64,000 nt of DNA from Xylogone sp. PMI_703 (taxonomy: Eukaryota > Ascomycota > Leotiomycetes), in the NCBI GenBank assembly GCA_021399445.1, contig JAJTUQ010000001.1, forward strand, positions 806,001-870,000, written 5' to 3'. The notes beneath the pieces are model-generated. The model searched no databases, was not told the origin of the DNA, and was given only the letters and a program-made list of their open reading frames with translations. The position numbers and the translations under genes are program-made. How positions within the stretch are numbered: the stretch's first letter is position 1; every line of letters begins with the position of its first letter. This document shows positions 11,312 through 22,557 of the stretch, in pieces.

Positions 11312-11806
11312 ATGCCCGCAAAGATCACACCATGCCTATGGTTTGATGGCCGTGCGGAAGAAGCAGCAAATTTTTATACCTCAATCTTCAAGAACGGCAA
11401 AATTACGCACATCCAAAAGCGCATAGGAGAAGAAGACCCAGAAATTGCGAACTCCATCCTGGTGGTGGCATTTGAGCTAGATGGACAGACTTTCACCGCG
11501 CTAAACGGTGGGCCGCTATTCAAGTTCAACGAGGCGATTTCCTTCCAGATTGATTGTGCAAACCAGGCTGAGGTTGACTGTTATTGGGAAAAGCTCAGAG
11601 AAGGTGGAGATCCCTCCAAACAACAGTGTGGATGGGTCGAGGACAAATTTGGAGTATCATGGCAAGTTGTTCCTAGGCAGTTGATCGAGGTTTATTTGCC
11701 CGATCCTGATCCGGCAAAGGCTCAAAGGACTTATAAGGCCATGCTTGAGATGAAAAAGCTTGATATCGATGTCCTCAAGCGTGCTTATGATGGCGAATCG
11801 AAGTAG
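11312..11806 (+). CDS. PhnB-like VOC-superfamily protein (3-demethylubiquinone-9 3-methyltransferase domain)
   Basis: Single-exon 164-residue protein. The opening PAKITPCLWFDGRAEEAANFY is the characteristic start of PF06983 PhnB-like proteins, followed by the paired beta-alpha-beta-beta-beta folds (SILVVAFELDGQTFTALNGG and ISFQIDCANQAEVDCYWEKL) and FGVSWQVVP. Length is that of intact family members. VOC proteins bind small molecules or metals and include dioxygenases and resistance proteins; the biochemical role of stand-alone PhnB proteins in fungi is not established, and the old methyltransferase name should not be trusted. No partner gene is adjacent. The cytosolic location follows from the absence of a signal peptide. 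Confidence 0.85.
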   Translation: MPAKITPCLWFDGRAEEAANFYTSIFKNGKITHIQKRIGEEDPEIANSILVVAFELDGQTFTALNGGPLFKFNEAISFQIDCANQAEVDCYWEKLREGGDPSKQQCGWVEDKFGVSWQVVPRQLIEVYLPDPDPAKAQRTYKAMLEMKKLDIDVLKRAYDGESK

Positions 11807-12719
11807 CTGTTGATTAGTAATTTTATGGATAGTAAAATTGAATTTCTCTTTTTGGTCGGAATTAAGTGTTAATATAATTGCATATTGATATTCCACTTGA
11901 AGTAGGTTCTCAGTAACTTAAGATGCGATGGAACCCTCATCTGCAGGGCTCCGTTCGAGCTTGAGGAGTTATTCGAACCTGCGGATTCTGCCGGTTCTGA
12001 GTCGGATTCGGTTCCGAATTTTTGAACTTGATGAGCTTACATGATAAATCCGGCCAAGTTTACTTTGGGCCTGCCTAAATCTACCCGTAAAGGGCTTAAA
12101 CCCACTCATAAAGGAGTTAAATCCACTCACGACCACCGAGTTTAGGAGGGCGAATCTGCTTGATTTTGCAGTAAATAATTCAGCAAGTCGGTGGACAGTG
12201 TGAGTCAGTGGACCGGGAACTACGTTATTCTACATCTAAATTCAATGTCAAATAAAGTACGGAAGATATGGTCTAGTCTTTCAATTTATGTTATTCTATA
12301 GCTTTTACTTATTTATGGCTCATATGCATACACTATAGCGAAAATTGCACCCTTAGGTTAATAAAGGAACTATGGAGCACATTCGAGCTCCCCCGACTAC
12401 AGCCGTAGCTCCAGGTTAAAGCATCTCAGGAGTTTGCTATATATCTTTTGGTGGAAGAAGACATTCTTTGTGCGGTGCTAGAGCTATACATTATAGTTAT
12501 GAAAGATTTCTCAATTGGAACGATTTAACTTTATGACAAAAGAAGTATGCGTTGATAGTTACCTATTACAGAGGCGTATGAAGCTGCCAATAAATTATGT
12601 GGAGATCGCGTCGGAACGACTGATCCTGATATGGTGGTCAGACAGCCGTGCGGAAGTGTAATAACTGTCTAGTACGGCTGTTATTTTCTTTTACCTAGTA
12701 TCTTTCAATCGTTTTCAAA
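11807..12719. other. Intergenic region with a degenerate 21-bp tandem repeat
   Basis: Gene-free stretch. At 12076-12138 three adjacent units of 21 bases begin with TAAAT/TAAAC and share the pattern TAAAyCyACyC (see separate repeat entry). The end contains the promoter of the UstYa-like gene. Confidence 0.45.
12076..12138. repeat. Three degenerate 21-bp tandem units
   Basis: Units 12076-12096, 12097-12117 and 12118-12138 each start with TAAA followed by a pyrimidine-rich CyACyC core; the third unit diverges at its end. Too short and diverged for a functional claim. Confidence 0.45.
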
Positions 12720-13442
12720 ATGCGGTCTTCGAGAGGAAGATACGACGTCGTGACAAACCACGAGCTAGACGAAGACGAGATTGAAGAAGAAGGCACTTCT
12801 GGACGTGAGTCTCTTCCACGGCCTTCGGCATGGCGAATACTTGGCTGGCATGGCTGGTTATTGCTCCTGGTTTTTCAATTTGTTCTTCTCGGTCTTGCGC
12901 TCCTGATCTTCTCGAAGTGGTTTATTCTCCCACGCACCAACCTTAGCTATGCAATCCTTACCGCAGACAACAAGTCATTTCCTTCAGGCCCACTAACCTG
13001 GTCACAACGTTTCGAAACCTTGCCATGTGGTAGAACGCCCTCTGAAGCACTCGCTCGAGGATGTCATTTTGACATGATCGCGACAGCATGGCTGCCACCG
13101 AGGTGTATCGACTTTGAGCTTGTTGAGGAATTCATGGCAATAGGCAATTGGGAGTTCTATACTACACACAATGGGACAACGCGATACTCAAACGAGCCGG
13201 ACGTGTTAGGGTCCGAGATGGGCGTGATTTGGGCTACGAATGGCTGGCACGCTGCGCACTGCCTCTACATGTGGAAGAAACTCAATCGTGCGCTGGTGAA
13301 CGGCTGGTCAACGGATGCCGAAACAGTCACTCAGTCTCACACTGGCCATTGTATTATGACGGTCGAAGAGCTGGCGTTAGGTCGGTTGTATGAGCCAGAA
13401 AAGAGAGAATCCATAATGCAGGTCATTTATCCACCCTGTTGA
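12720..13442 (+). CDS. UstYa/DUF3328-like single-pass membrane protein
   Basis: Single-exon gene of 240 residues. An acidic N-terminal tail (DELDEDEIEEE region) precedes one transmembrane helix at about residues 46-66, leaving a C-terminal domain outside the cytosol. That domain contains CGRTPSEALARGCHFDMI and AWLPPRC, hallmarks of a widespread fungal family related to UstYa, and two HxxHC motifs: HAAHC at 177-181 and HTGHC at 207-211. In ustiloxin and cyclochlorotine pathways UstYa-type proteins are oxidases or cyclases that depend on HxxHC. The close relatives of this particular subfamily are mostly uncharacterised. No repeat-containing RiPP precursor was seen nearby, so a RiPP role is not supported. 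Confidence 0.72.
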   Translation: MRSSRGRYDVVTNHELDEDEIEEEGTSGRESLPRPSAWRILGWHGWLLLLVFQFVLLGLALLIFSKWFILPRTNLSYAILTADNKSFPSGPLTWSQRFETLPCGRTPSEALARGCHFDMIATAWLPPRCIDFELVEEFMAIGNWEFYTTHNGTTRYSNEPDVLGSEMGVIWATNGWHAAHCLYMWKKLNRALVNGWSTDAETVTQSHTGHCIMTVEELALGRLYEPEKRESIMQVIYPPC

Positions 13443-14402
13443 TCCCGCTATGAGTCTTATGGGTGGTTAGGACACTGTTCTAATCTCACGTTTGCAAGTC
13501 GGAATGGTGAAAGCATCCCACCTCAGCTATTGATTTTGTATATATCATAGCTATCCTATCGATTATAGATTTATAAGATAGATTAGCTGATATTTAATAA
13601 TGGTCACGGTGCTTAAACAAGGCTAATTGAGCGATTATAATTAGATGGATGTTACCGCACATAGATGCCAGAAACGGCTTGGTCGACCTAAGCAGGGGCG
13701 GTGCTCAATACAGAATACTGCCATCATCTGTACATGTGATACAGTTCATTGGTTCATTCCTAACCTATGGCTTATTAACTGGTAGGCTGTTTCTTGAGAT
13801 TTCATTGGTTAGCCCCAATCTTGTGCGTGAAACCAAAGGAGCTCAATCTCAATATGAACATATATATAATTCCGTATAATGATGCTTGTAAACAGCTAGT
13901 AGAATGAACTCATCAATGCGCATCAATAATCTCAATAGGTCGATATCATACCAGTTGCCCTCCGAGATAATCCCAATGGTCCCTATTTGACTAAGCCAAT
14001 ATGCTATCCAATCAAAGTGCGTTGTCCACCACTCCCCACCTTGCGAGCAAAACACGCCCTGAGAGTATCTACACCACCTGCTTCTTCTCTAGAAACCATC
14101 AAGAGTTGCGTATATCATGTGACCTATGAGTACCTAGCAAACCCTACTTGTCTATGCTCTCTCCTTTGTCTTGGTTCCTCTATGATTCACACCAGCCATA
14201 TCCACCGCTGTAATATAAAGAACAATACCGAGCTGGACATCCTACCTCAGTCAAGGAAAAAGTATATAGTACTTCATAGAGCAAGAAGAATACCAGAAAT
14301 AAGGAAACATGAAGGTGAGATGGAGCGTTTCAAGAGTCATGCCTGCGCATGTTGATCCTCCTTTAGCATGAGGTAGCACTTGTCAACCAATCTCAGTCTA
14401 GG
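13443..14402. other. Intergenic region, possibly with a missed 5' exon of the next gene
   Basis: No independent gene supported. The next coding frame opens directly after a TCTAG acceptor-like site at 14397-14401 and lacks its own ATG, so an initiating exon may lie here. No candidate could be fixed with confidence. Confidence 0.4.
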
Positions 14403-15392
14403 TTGCTGCAACTACCCCTTGAGCTTCGCCGCGAAATATACGCACAGTTATTTTCCTCTATAACGCTTACATTCAGAGAAAGGTTTTCGACCAGTAAATT
14501 CAAGTCAGTGCCGTATCCGCTAGCCTTCCTAAGCACATGCCGTCAAATAAGTGAAGAGATTGGCGATACTTGGATAGGTTCTGTTCTATGGAGTTTTGAG
14601 TCTTCAGAAGGCCTTTTAGATAGGCTTTCGCCACTGTCACCTACGAGACTTGCTCAAATCAAGCATGTCCGCACCGGGGGCAAATCTCTGATGTTAACGC
14701 CTCCCGATCACGAAGACGACGTCTATTATCGGCTTGTGTGGGCTCTCAAGTTACTTCCCGGCCTTCGCTTACATCAGCTTACGGTATTAGATACAAATCA
14801 TGCGGAAGTTGACTATCATACCTTGGATGGGCTGATCAGGTATGGGGATGGATGGCAAGAGCTAAAATACATCGCGCGGAATTCATCTATGCTTAGCTTC
14901 CCAAGGCTCGAGATGCTCAGAGGGGACCCTTATTGGCGAAAGCCTCAGCCTTCTTCTTGGATTGACGTATTGCAAGAGCGCGATGGTGTGGATTCTCGCC
15001 CCTCAGTGGTGATATATCGTTCTACGGTGGCTGATTCTCTTGGGTCTGTTCTCGACAAGAGGAGTCGCTATATCCTGGAACAGCCAGTTCCAGACTCCGG
15101 AGTCGATACCTTTGGGATAGAGGAAGACAAAGACTTATCGGGACCCGGAGAAGCTGGAAAAGAGCTCTGCATAGAAGTCCGACGAGGCAAAAATGCAGAT
15201 ATTTCACAACGAGATGGGCCTTCGTATAGCCCTGCAGATATGCGTGAGTGGACAGGGAGCATGAGCTGGTCAGAGATTCGGCGCGTTTCTATTGATTATT
15301 TTTACGATGAGGAAGATAGTGACTATAACGATTTTCTTGAAATAGGATCAGAATTTATGGAGTCAGATGAGTATGGATCGGTAGAAGAATAG
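14403..15392 (+). CDS. 2EXR/F-box-like protein (N-terminus uncertain)
   Basis: About 329 residues are open from just after a likely acceptor. The start LLQLPLELRREIYAQLF is the 2EXR/F-box-like motif of many fungal proteins (LPxELRxxIY), followed by PLAFLSTCRQISEEI, the second conserved block of this family. The remainder is variable, with an acidic C-terminus (residues about 300-329, many Glu/Asp). F-box proteins recruit substrates to SCF ubiquitin ligases, but 2EXR-type fungal proteins are mostly uncharacterised, so the role is unknown. The first codon in the frame is TTG; an upstream exon with the ATG is probable. The end is a TAG at 15390-15392. Confidence 0.62.
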   Translation: MLQLPLELRREIYAQLFSSITLTFRERFSTSKFKSVPYPLAFLSTCRQISEEIGDTWIGSVLWSFESSEGLLDRLSPLSPTRLAQIKHVRTGGKSLMLTPPDHEDDVYYRLVWALKLLPGLRLHQLTVLDTNHAEVDYHTLDGLIRYGDGWQELKYIARNSSMLSFPRLEMLRGDPYWRKPQPSSWIDVLQERDGVDSRPSVVIYRSTVADSLGSVLDKRSRYILEQPVPDSGVDTFGIEEDKDLSGPGEAGKELCIEVRRGKNADISQRDGPSYSPADMREWTGSMSWSEIRRVSIDYFYDEEDSDYNDFLEIGSEFMESDEYGSVEE

Positions 15393-15550
15393 GAGTAACT
15401 ATAACGACCGTAACTAGTAGCTCCTATAGCCCTAAAGCTGGGTTATTATTGCATAATAAAATTTTCGATCTCATTAATGATTCCTAATATATTTATATTA
15501 TATGATGAACTCGATTTATTCAATAAAGGACTTTACGGCATAGAAATATT

Positions 15551-16665
15551 TTATTCGCTTTTCCTCCCCGCAACGACCGCAAATGAGAATGTCCAAACAT
15601 GGCCGCTTTCTAAAACACGATCAGCTTCGCTCTTCATCTTCAATACTGCTCTATCAATCTCTATGAGGTCAACTGGTTTTTCTTCTACGATCATGACTGT
15701 CTCTAGAGCCCTTGGCAACATTCCATACTCAGCCGCTTTCAAGACTCTAGCAACCTCTGACTGTGACCCCTTCTCATGTGCCCACATCTTTGTTCGCACA
15801 ACGTCTCTAAACCCCGCTTCTCTCATAGCTGGCTCGATGAAACCAGCGATTCTTTTTAAATTAGTAAAATTAACTAGTGAAAGACCAGAGAGGATCCGCT
15901 TACTTTCCAGAGAGCCCGTGGTATTTCATGTGAGCAACAATGGCCCTGTCGATTCTATCAAGTGCTTCATGAGGAGGGTCGGACATAACATCGTCCCATT
16001 CCACATCACCCCACTGAATATAACCACCTGGCCCTAGACAAAAGGATTTAGCTTCTAAAGAAAATGTTTTGTTCAGACTCCCTTACGAAGTAATTCGGCA
16101 ACATTGGAGATAACCAATTTTACCTCAGCCGCTTTGATACCTTGAACAACTAGGCGAATGTTCACAAGATCAAATTTTCTGTGATACTCATCTGGGAAAC
16201 GATTGAGCATATTATGCTGAATAAATTCAAAATTTCCATTAGTATTGGCTGTGTCCGCAGGTACTTGAGGGAATTGTATTGGCGATAAATCGAAACCATG
16301 ATATACATTGTCCGGATTGTTCAATCGCTTTGCCACATCCGTTAGCCAGATCCTATTGACACAGATAAAGATCAGTCCAGAATATCCACTTGCTGTTGGG
16401 GAACCTACCCAGTTCCCGTTGCAATATCTGCAACCTCCCTTATCCCTGAGACTGGAATTGATGGGTGGATTAAGCCTCCATTCAGGTCAGCTATTAACGC
16501 ATGCTGGCTTATGAGTCTAAAACTCATATAATATGTTAGTCCCCGTGTGAATTCAAGTGGTACGTAATGAATCCGTACGGATATGACGGGAACGGACCTT
16601 GCTTTCTCGTTCCCATCACGTGGCAGTGAGTATGCCTCAGTCTGGACCGATGCTTTCGTAGTCAT
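15551..16665 (-). CDS. Class I SAM-dependent methyltransferase (LaeA/UMTA-like)
   Basis: Five exons: 16665-16598, 16516-16409, 16352-16087, 16033-15904 and 15851-15551, summing to 873 nt (290 residues). The reading starts MTTKASVQTEAYSLPRD. The SAM-binding motif I ADIATGTGIWL is intact, followed by GFDLSPIQFP (motif II), FDLVNIRLVVQG (post-II) and LLRPGGYIQWGD (motif III), the order seen in fungal UMTA/LaeA-like methyltransferases. The last acceptor (AAAAAG) is weak but has a CTAAT branch site just before it and keeps frame. Such enzymes often methylate metabolites; this one is isolated, so neither substrate nor a regulatory role can be assigned. Predicted cytosolic or nuclear. Confidence 0.85.
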
Positions 16666-18857
16666 CTCAAAGGTGCATTATCTTGAAATTTGGGATATTG
16701 TAAATATATACTATATTATCTCGAAGTGGAAGTAGCAGGGTGTCTACGAGCATGGTGCATCAGTCCGCTTATATATAGTGCCAAATATAACGGCAGATGT
16801 AGCTGAAGGCCATAACTTAAGCTGCAGACCGCAACGATGTAATCCTTCAAGACAACATATCCGGAGCGGAGGTGCGGAACAGTAGGAGTTACGTATAGTT
16901 TTGGCGACCCACAGCATTAAAAGATAGCTTCAACAGTAATACTTTAGGCCCATCTTCACTCGAAATTCCGTCGCCTGAGAGAAGCAGAAATGGCCCTAGG
17001 TGGCTTTGGGAGAGTACATGATGGTCTCCAAGTAAGCCTACATAGGCTAGTATAGACCTTTGAACAAAAGTCTTATTCAGTACACGTGTACGGTAATACC
17101 GATTATCTCATCAGAATAGCCCTCAAGCCTTCCTCATCATATTACGCTATATGGTATATTTACCGAGTGATTATTAACCTTCTAGCGTTGACAATACGCA
17201 CCGTAAGTGGCGCATTCACTACCTAGCTCGAGAGTCAATCTCTTGAGGATACTCCGTATACTCCATACGGTATCCCCTTCGCTGGTAAAATGGCTCACTT
17301 TTTGCATGACAATTATATTTCCTTTTCGACGACTCGGTTAACTTTATACAAGACGATCTTAAACACTTTTGTTAGAAATTACTACTTACTAATCTAACCG
17401 AGCATCTAAAAGGGAAATATAATTGTCATGCAAGAAGTGAGCCATTTTACCAGCGAAGGGGATAGGGTAGTGATGATGTTAGTTGCTGTCGATGTGCAGA
17501 TCCACAAGTACAGTATTTGCTGTTGGGCCGGCTGATGGCCCAAAAATTCCACCATAGCCGACGCATGGGCCGGCCGGATTTGCCGACAGGAGCACGATTC
17601 ATACAAAATCCGCAGAGCCCACTCAAATACCATCCTTACGAATGGCCAACTTCTTAAACATTTGGACGTCTTTTTTTGAATTAGCACTTAAAGGCTTATG
17701 AGCTTATGAGTCACGGACTTTGGCCAATACTTAGGCACTGCTCACAACTTCACAAAGTTTAAGGCTAATAACTGAACTCATGAGTTTCTCTTATTATAAA
17801 TATCAATGCTTGAACACTTATCAAATATAGTTGGTGTACTTTTTGAAGACTTACTACCGTCTGCTGTACTATCATAATGATATTGTTGAGGAATTCATGT
17901 CGTGAATTCCTGTTCACTCATCAAACGTAACCTTGCCGCCAACCTAATAACTAGCTGTACAATTTATAGCCCCCGTTAATTTTGCTATTGAATAAGTCTA
18001 ATCAACTACTGTTGAAGAATAGAATAGAATTCTGGAGTGCTGGTTTTGCAGATATTGGATGATTTCATGCTCCACCTGCTAAGTCAAATTTCCTTGTATG
18101 TGAGACCTGGTCACCTAACAAGCATTATCAGGCACGCTTGGAGTCATGGCCTCATAACACTCGCTTACCGACCATAAATATGTGTCTAAAACGGAGATAT
18201 ATATCTTAACTGGACCTATGTGCTATTCGATAGGATATCAGGATCTCTATACACACAACTGTAGCATTTTATCATATACTGCTTTCATCTCATATTCCTG
18301 GTACAACAGTAGTTAATTTGCAATGATAGAGCCTAGCTCTGTATACACCTTGTAAGAATTATTTTCAGCTTAGAACCATCTTAACGATAAATCTTTTCGT
18401 ATTCCTTCAATTGTAATATGAAGAATAGATCTAGAACCTGTAAATATGAGCCTCTAAAAGCGATAATATAGCAAAGTAAGTCTAGTAATTCCCAATATTT
18501 AACCTAATGCAAAAGCATTTAATTGTAAATTTTAGCGCATGGACCTTTTGCCATACTGTTATCGTCGACATATTTAACACTCAACCAAATCAGGTCAGGA
18601 TTGTCAATTCCCCCTTGCTTCTACAATAGGTGCATCCAAACTCGTTAATAACATGGACATAACGTTATCGCACCGCGGGGCGGCACACGTAAGACGAGTA
18701 TGAGGATCAGCAGCGTATTCGCTCAATTGACAAAAACAAGCGAAAGCTAAAAGGACTAGAGCAGTCAGCTCTGACTGTAAATTGACTCAACTCATAGTTC
18801 TTAATTTCATTCATCTTGACTGTTCTTCATCCAACATCTGTTGTAGGAAAAGCCATC
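16666..18857. other. Gene-free region with a long-inverted-repeat element
   Basis: 2.2 kb of AT-rich DNA between divergent genes. It contains the MITE at 17271-17464. The minus open frame 17406-17687 is partly built from the right arm of that element and is not a gene. No other feature was recognised. Confidence 0.5.
17271..17464. mobile_element. MITE with ~70-bp terminal inverted repeats and TA target duplication
   Basis: The left arm (from 17273) and the right arm (to 17462) are reverse complements over roughly 70 bases with few differences; both contain the core TCCCCTTCGCTGGTAAAATG. The two arms are separated by a loop of about 50 bases, so the element would fold into a long hairpin. It is flanked on both sides by TA (17271-17272 and 17463-17464), as expected for Tc1/mariner-pogo transposition. 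It has no coding capacity. High arm identity suggests recent movement or gene conversion; this is inference. Confidence 0.8.
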
Positions 18858-20308
18858 ATGCGGTTATTTCCAGATTTCTCGCTTTTGCTTCTCACTGCAA
18901 CATGTGTACGTGGCGAGCTTCTAAACAAGCCGGGTGCCAACAAAACACCATTGGCGCTAACAATGCTAGACAGCATCATTGAAAGAGAGCAGGGGCTATC
19001 AGTAAATGCATCAGTCAAGACAAGTGTGATTGAGGGAGGGTTACTATTGGTGGGCATCTCAGAAGTGCTCGATCATATCCATCTGAGCCAGGCACAGAAA
19101 TCAAAGTACGAGGATTATATGGAGCAAGTTATATCTGGATTGGTGTTGTCACTTGGGAACGTAACAGCAGATGTTGTCAGCCCGTTGGATGAGTTCAGTG
19201 TTGGTACACAGTTCATTAAACAGTATGTTATTTGAGCCAAGAATTCTCTGCTACGGAAGGCTTAGCAACAGGCACTGACTAAATGAAGATATCTAAAGAC
19301 GGGAAACCAAACGTTATTAGGGTCGATTCAGGGTTTGCATAAAGCTGATCTTTTAAGAAAGCGTCAAGAAGACGGTAAGTTGAGGCAGAGTAGCTTCATT
19401 CCAAGATCTCCAGCAACTTGCTTATTTCGTTTCACCTAGGCTCGTATTGGTACTATATCTACCCAAATGCAACTACGCAGGATGGTCTCTTCTCAATCCC
19501 CTCTTTCCACGCACTCTATGCTCGTGAGTTTGATAAACAAAATGCCCTAGCCGCATACAAAACAGCCATTGAGCAGTTCGCTAATATTGTTGATCGCTGT
19601 GCCTCTCACTCCACTCACGGCCTGCTTTACCATGGATATGACCCTACCCGCTCCTTTCCAGTCTGGGGCAACTTGACATCTCGTGGCCACTCGCAAAGTA
19701 TCTGGGGTCGTGCTGTTGGATGGACCTGTACAGGGCTTTTACTTACTCTTGATGTCATCCCAGATGAACCCGCCACCTTAGAGCTTCGGAAAGAATTGAT
19801 TGGGATATTTGTCAGGTTAATGAGTGCCATTGTGAGAGCTCAAGATGAATCTGGGGGCTGGTGGCAGGTGATGAACTTTCCGAGACGCCAGGGAAATTAT
19901 CTTGAATCCAGTTCCACTGGCTTGTTCACGCAGGCGATACTGCGTGGAGTACGGTTAGGTTACTTGGGTACGCCAATCACTCGACCAACCTTTGGTGACG
20001 AGTTTAGTGCACACCAATACATTCAGGCTGCCGAGAAGGGATATGAGTGGTTGTTGAAGAACGCGTTGCTCGATCTCGGAGATAATACGCTGGGATACAA
20101 TCTGACAGTAGATGTGTGTAGCATCAACTCATCTACGTCGTTCGAGGTAGACCCATCATATTTTCTCGCCCGCACTTCATGTAAACGGTTGCCTATATTG
20201 CAAATGCTAATAATGCACTAGTTTTATGTTGACCAGCCTCTCAAACCGCAAAGCCTTCTTGGTGAAGTCGGTTTCATGCTTACCGATGTTGAGATGCATA
20301 TTATTTAA
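18858..20308 (+). CDS. Secreted GH88/GH105-like unsaturated glycuronyl hydrolase
   Basis: Four exons: 18858-19222, 19289-19374, 19440-20146 and 20222-20308, totalling 1245 nt (414 residues). A signal peptide (MRLFPDFSLLLLTATCVRG) starts the protein. The short exon 2 encodes the conserved YLKTGNQTLLGSIQGLHK block and joins exon 3 as RQEDGSYWYYIYPN. The signature HSQSIWGRAVGWTCTGLL and ESGGWWQVM, and the C-terminal VGFMLTDVE, match six-hairpin hydrolases of the YteR/Rmr family. These remove unsaturated galacturonyl or glucuronyl residues left by polysaccharide lyases on pectin or other acidic glycans. No lyase gene is in the window. The open frame extends upstream to 18816, but the ATG at 18858 gives the signal peptide. 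Confidence 0.85.
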
Positions 20309-20638
20309 AAAGAACTCATGCTTTGATCACTTGAAGCCATCATTTTAAACTATATGTTACTATAACTGTATTCCGACTGTAAGAATACATTATAGATGTA
20401 AAGGAGTAGAAATATATTGGCGGTGTACAAATAGATCTTGAGATGGAAAATACCAAAGACTTCATGAGATTTTAAACAGTGTTAATAGATACAGCTAAGC
20501 TAGAGCAATTTTGTACTCAAATGTCAATTAATCCAAGGACAAATGTTCTTTATTTAGCTTTCACGCCACCTCACGATTGTCTTCCACCCGTGGAGCTTTT
20601 TAGCAAGTCCCGTAACAATCAAGCAATAATCCTATGCC
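20309..20638. other. Short intergenic region between convergent genes
   Basis: 330 bases separating the 3' ends of the glycuronyl hydrolase and the GH71 gene. AT-rich; nothing recognised beyond presumptive 3' untranslated sequence. Confidence 0.4.
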
Positions 20639-22557
20639 TTACGCGTATTGACAAGCAGTGGGAGGACAGTAGCCGTGGTTGCATGCATAACTGCACAATC
20701 CGAGATAACTGTCATCTTCACCGGGAATTGGGACTCCGTTTCGTCCATTTGTCGGGGGTGGAGGCACTTGAGCGCCGAATGCTGTGCAGGTGCAAGGACC
20801 TGGTGGGCAGTAACCATAGTTACAACAGAAGTTGCAAAGTCCTACGTAGTTTCCTGGACCGGTTCCGGCAACGCATACTGATCCGGGACTACTTGTAGTT
20901 GTAGTGGGCTGAGCTGTCGTTGTAGTCGATCGAGTGGTAGTCGTGGTAGTGGTTGGTGGACGTGTGGTCGACCTGGTCGTTGTGGACGTTGAGGACGGTG
21001 GGGGCGGTGGTGGTGGTGGATTTGAGCCTCCGGTAGCATTGAAAGACCCAACGTAAGCGTTGTAATTATAAAATACACAAGTGTTTGTAATTTGCTTTGC
21101 ACTGGTCCCTCCCATAAGGTGCTGTCCGTTCCTGGTAACTTGGAATGTTTGGGATCCGAGACCCATAGTGAAGTTGTGGGTTGTGATTCCAGCTGGTACA
21201 TTGATCGTCACTGGCGCATTATTACCGCTTGTGACGGTTAGTGTTGCTGGGCTGGTTAGTAGTGTTGTTGCAAACACGACGTCTGCGAGCAAATTTCGTC
21301 CGTTTGGAGGTCCCAAGTTATCACCTGTGCAAGCGACATTCCATGGTGTCGGCCTATACCAGTATACGAGTTGATCTTGTGTAACTGTAGGAGAGCTTGC
21401 TCCAGCCTTATAAGCTGCAATGTAAGGCTTCATTATTATTCTCCAACCATCGTGTGGGAAACCGTCGGCCCATTGTGACGAGCCATCATCGGAGTGGTTT
21501 GGCTCAGCGGGACTAATGTAATGAGATTCACCAAAATCTAGCAACTTCAATAATTATTCCAAATACCGGATACTAACAAGACTTACCATTCCATGTGACA
21601 ATTTCAATTAGCTGTGGCTGGATGGCCAGCATCTCATTCCATCGATCGGTGATGAGTTGTTCACAGATGAAGACCCAGTTCTTAGAGGCAAAGTGAGTTG
21701 AAAACCAGGGAGAGACAGCTGCAATACGAATCATATGATGAATAAGTTTCTTTCTTTAGTCCCTAGGGATGTGAGAAAACTTACGAGCCATGTATGGTTT
21801 TCCGGCAAGATCAGTGAGGAATCTTTCGTCCCAGATCGTTGTCATTGGGCCAGGTATGATGCTGTTTCCGCCATCCGTTGGCCATGCATACCAGGAGAAA
21901 GCCCCATCTAAGGAGGTCTGAGCATTAGTGGCCTCCGCAGGATCTTGTAAATTAGGAATGGCAAAGATTGCATGCGAGGTAGCAGCTTTAACTGGTGCCC
22001 AGTTGAAGCTGTCGCCTACAAAGGTGCTAACTATGGCGGCGCCATTGTACTGCATCTGTGCTGGATGCCCGGCATACTGTTGCATGTACGCCGTTATCTG
22101 AGCGGTGTTGCCATTGTTCCAGTAGGCAAAGTCAAAGGAAATAAAGACTTTGAATCCCACTTCCTCAGCTGCTTGGTACGCATTTGCTAATTGGGTTGGC
22201 GTATAGCTGTCGATGTTGGCATTGTTCAATGCGAATGCGTCGATTCCAATCTCCATTGCATATGCCATATCGGTTTTCCAGTCCTCGACCTCATAGTTCT
22301 CAACGATTCCAACCTAGCAGAGGCAAAAGTGGTTAGCCATAGGTTAGGGCAAAGATATGGGTAATTTTTTTTTTTTTTTTTAATTCGGCGTGACCTTAAA
22401 CTCCTCTATGACCAATACTGACCATAAAATGCGCAAACACATATTTGTTTGAAGCTCTTGAGATGAGAGCTGACCTTTCGGCATCAGCTGTCGGCATTGA
22501 CCATGTCAGTCCAGCATTGAGAAGGGTAGCCACAAGGGCCAACTTAGAGAACTTCAT
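20639..22557 (-). CDS. GH71 alpha-1,3-glucanase (mutanase) with two C-terminal CBM24-like modules
   Basis: Four exons: 22557-22423, 22313-21785, 21718-21587 and 21537-20639, totalling 1695 nt (564 residues). Signal peptide MKFSKLALVATLLNAGLTWS, then the GH71 start YVFAHFMVGIVENY and the strongly conserved EIVTWNDFGESHYI. After the catalytic region comes a Pro-run and a Ser/Thr-rich linker (poly-P then TTT/STT tracts), then two similar Cys-rich modules, LCNFCCNYGYCPPGPC and LCSYACNHGYCPPTAC, which resemble CBM24 of fungal mutanases. The enzyme should hydrolyse alpha-1,3-glucan, a fungal wall polymer. Intron 1 contains an 18-base T run. It would start at ATG 22557; an earlier in-frame ATG (22617) would bury the signal peptide. 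High confidence in family. Confidence 0.92.

Noticed and set aside
12720..15392. RiPP (dikaritin-like) cluster around the UstYa-like gene
   Set aside because: No secreted precursor with repeated cores and no tyrosinase or peptidase gene in the neighbourhood.
17406..17687. 93-codon open frame on the minus strand
   Set aside because: Partly made of the right arm of the inverted-repeat element; no protein-family features.
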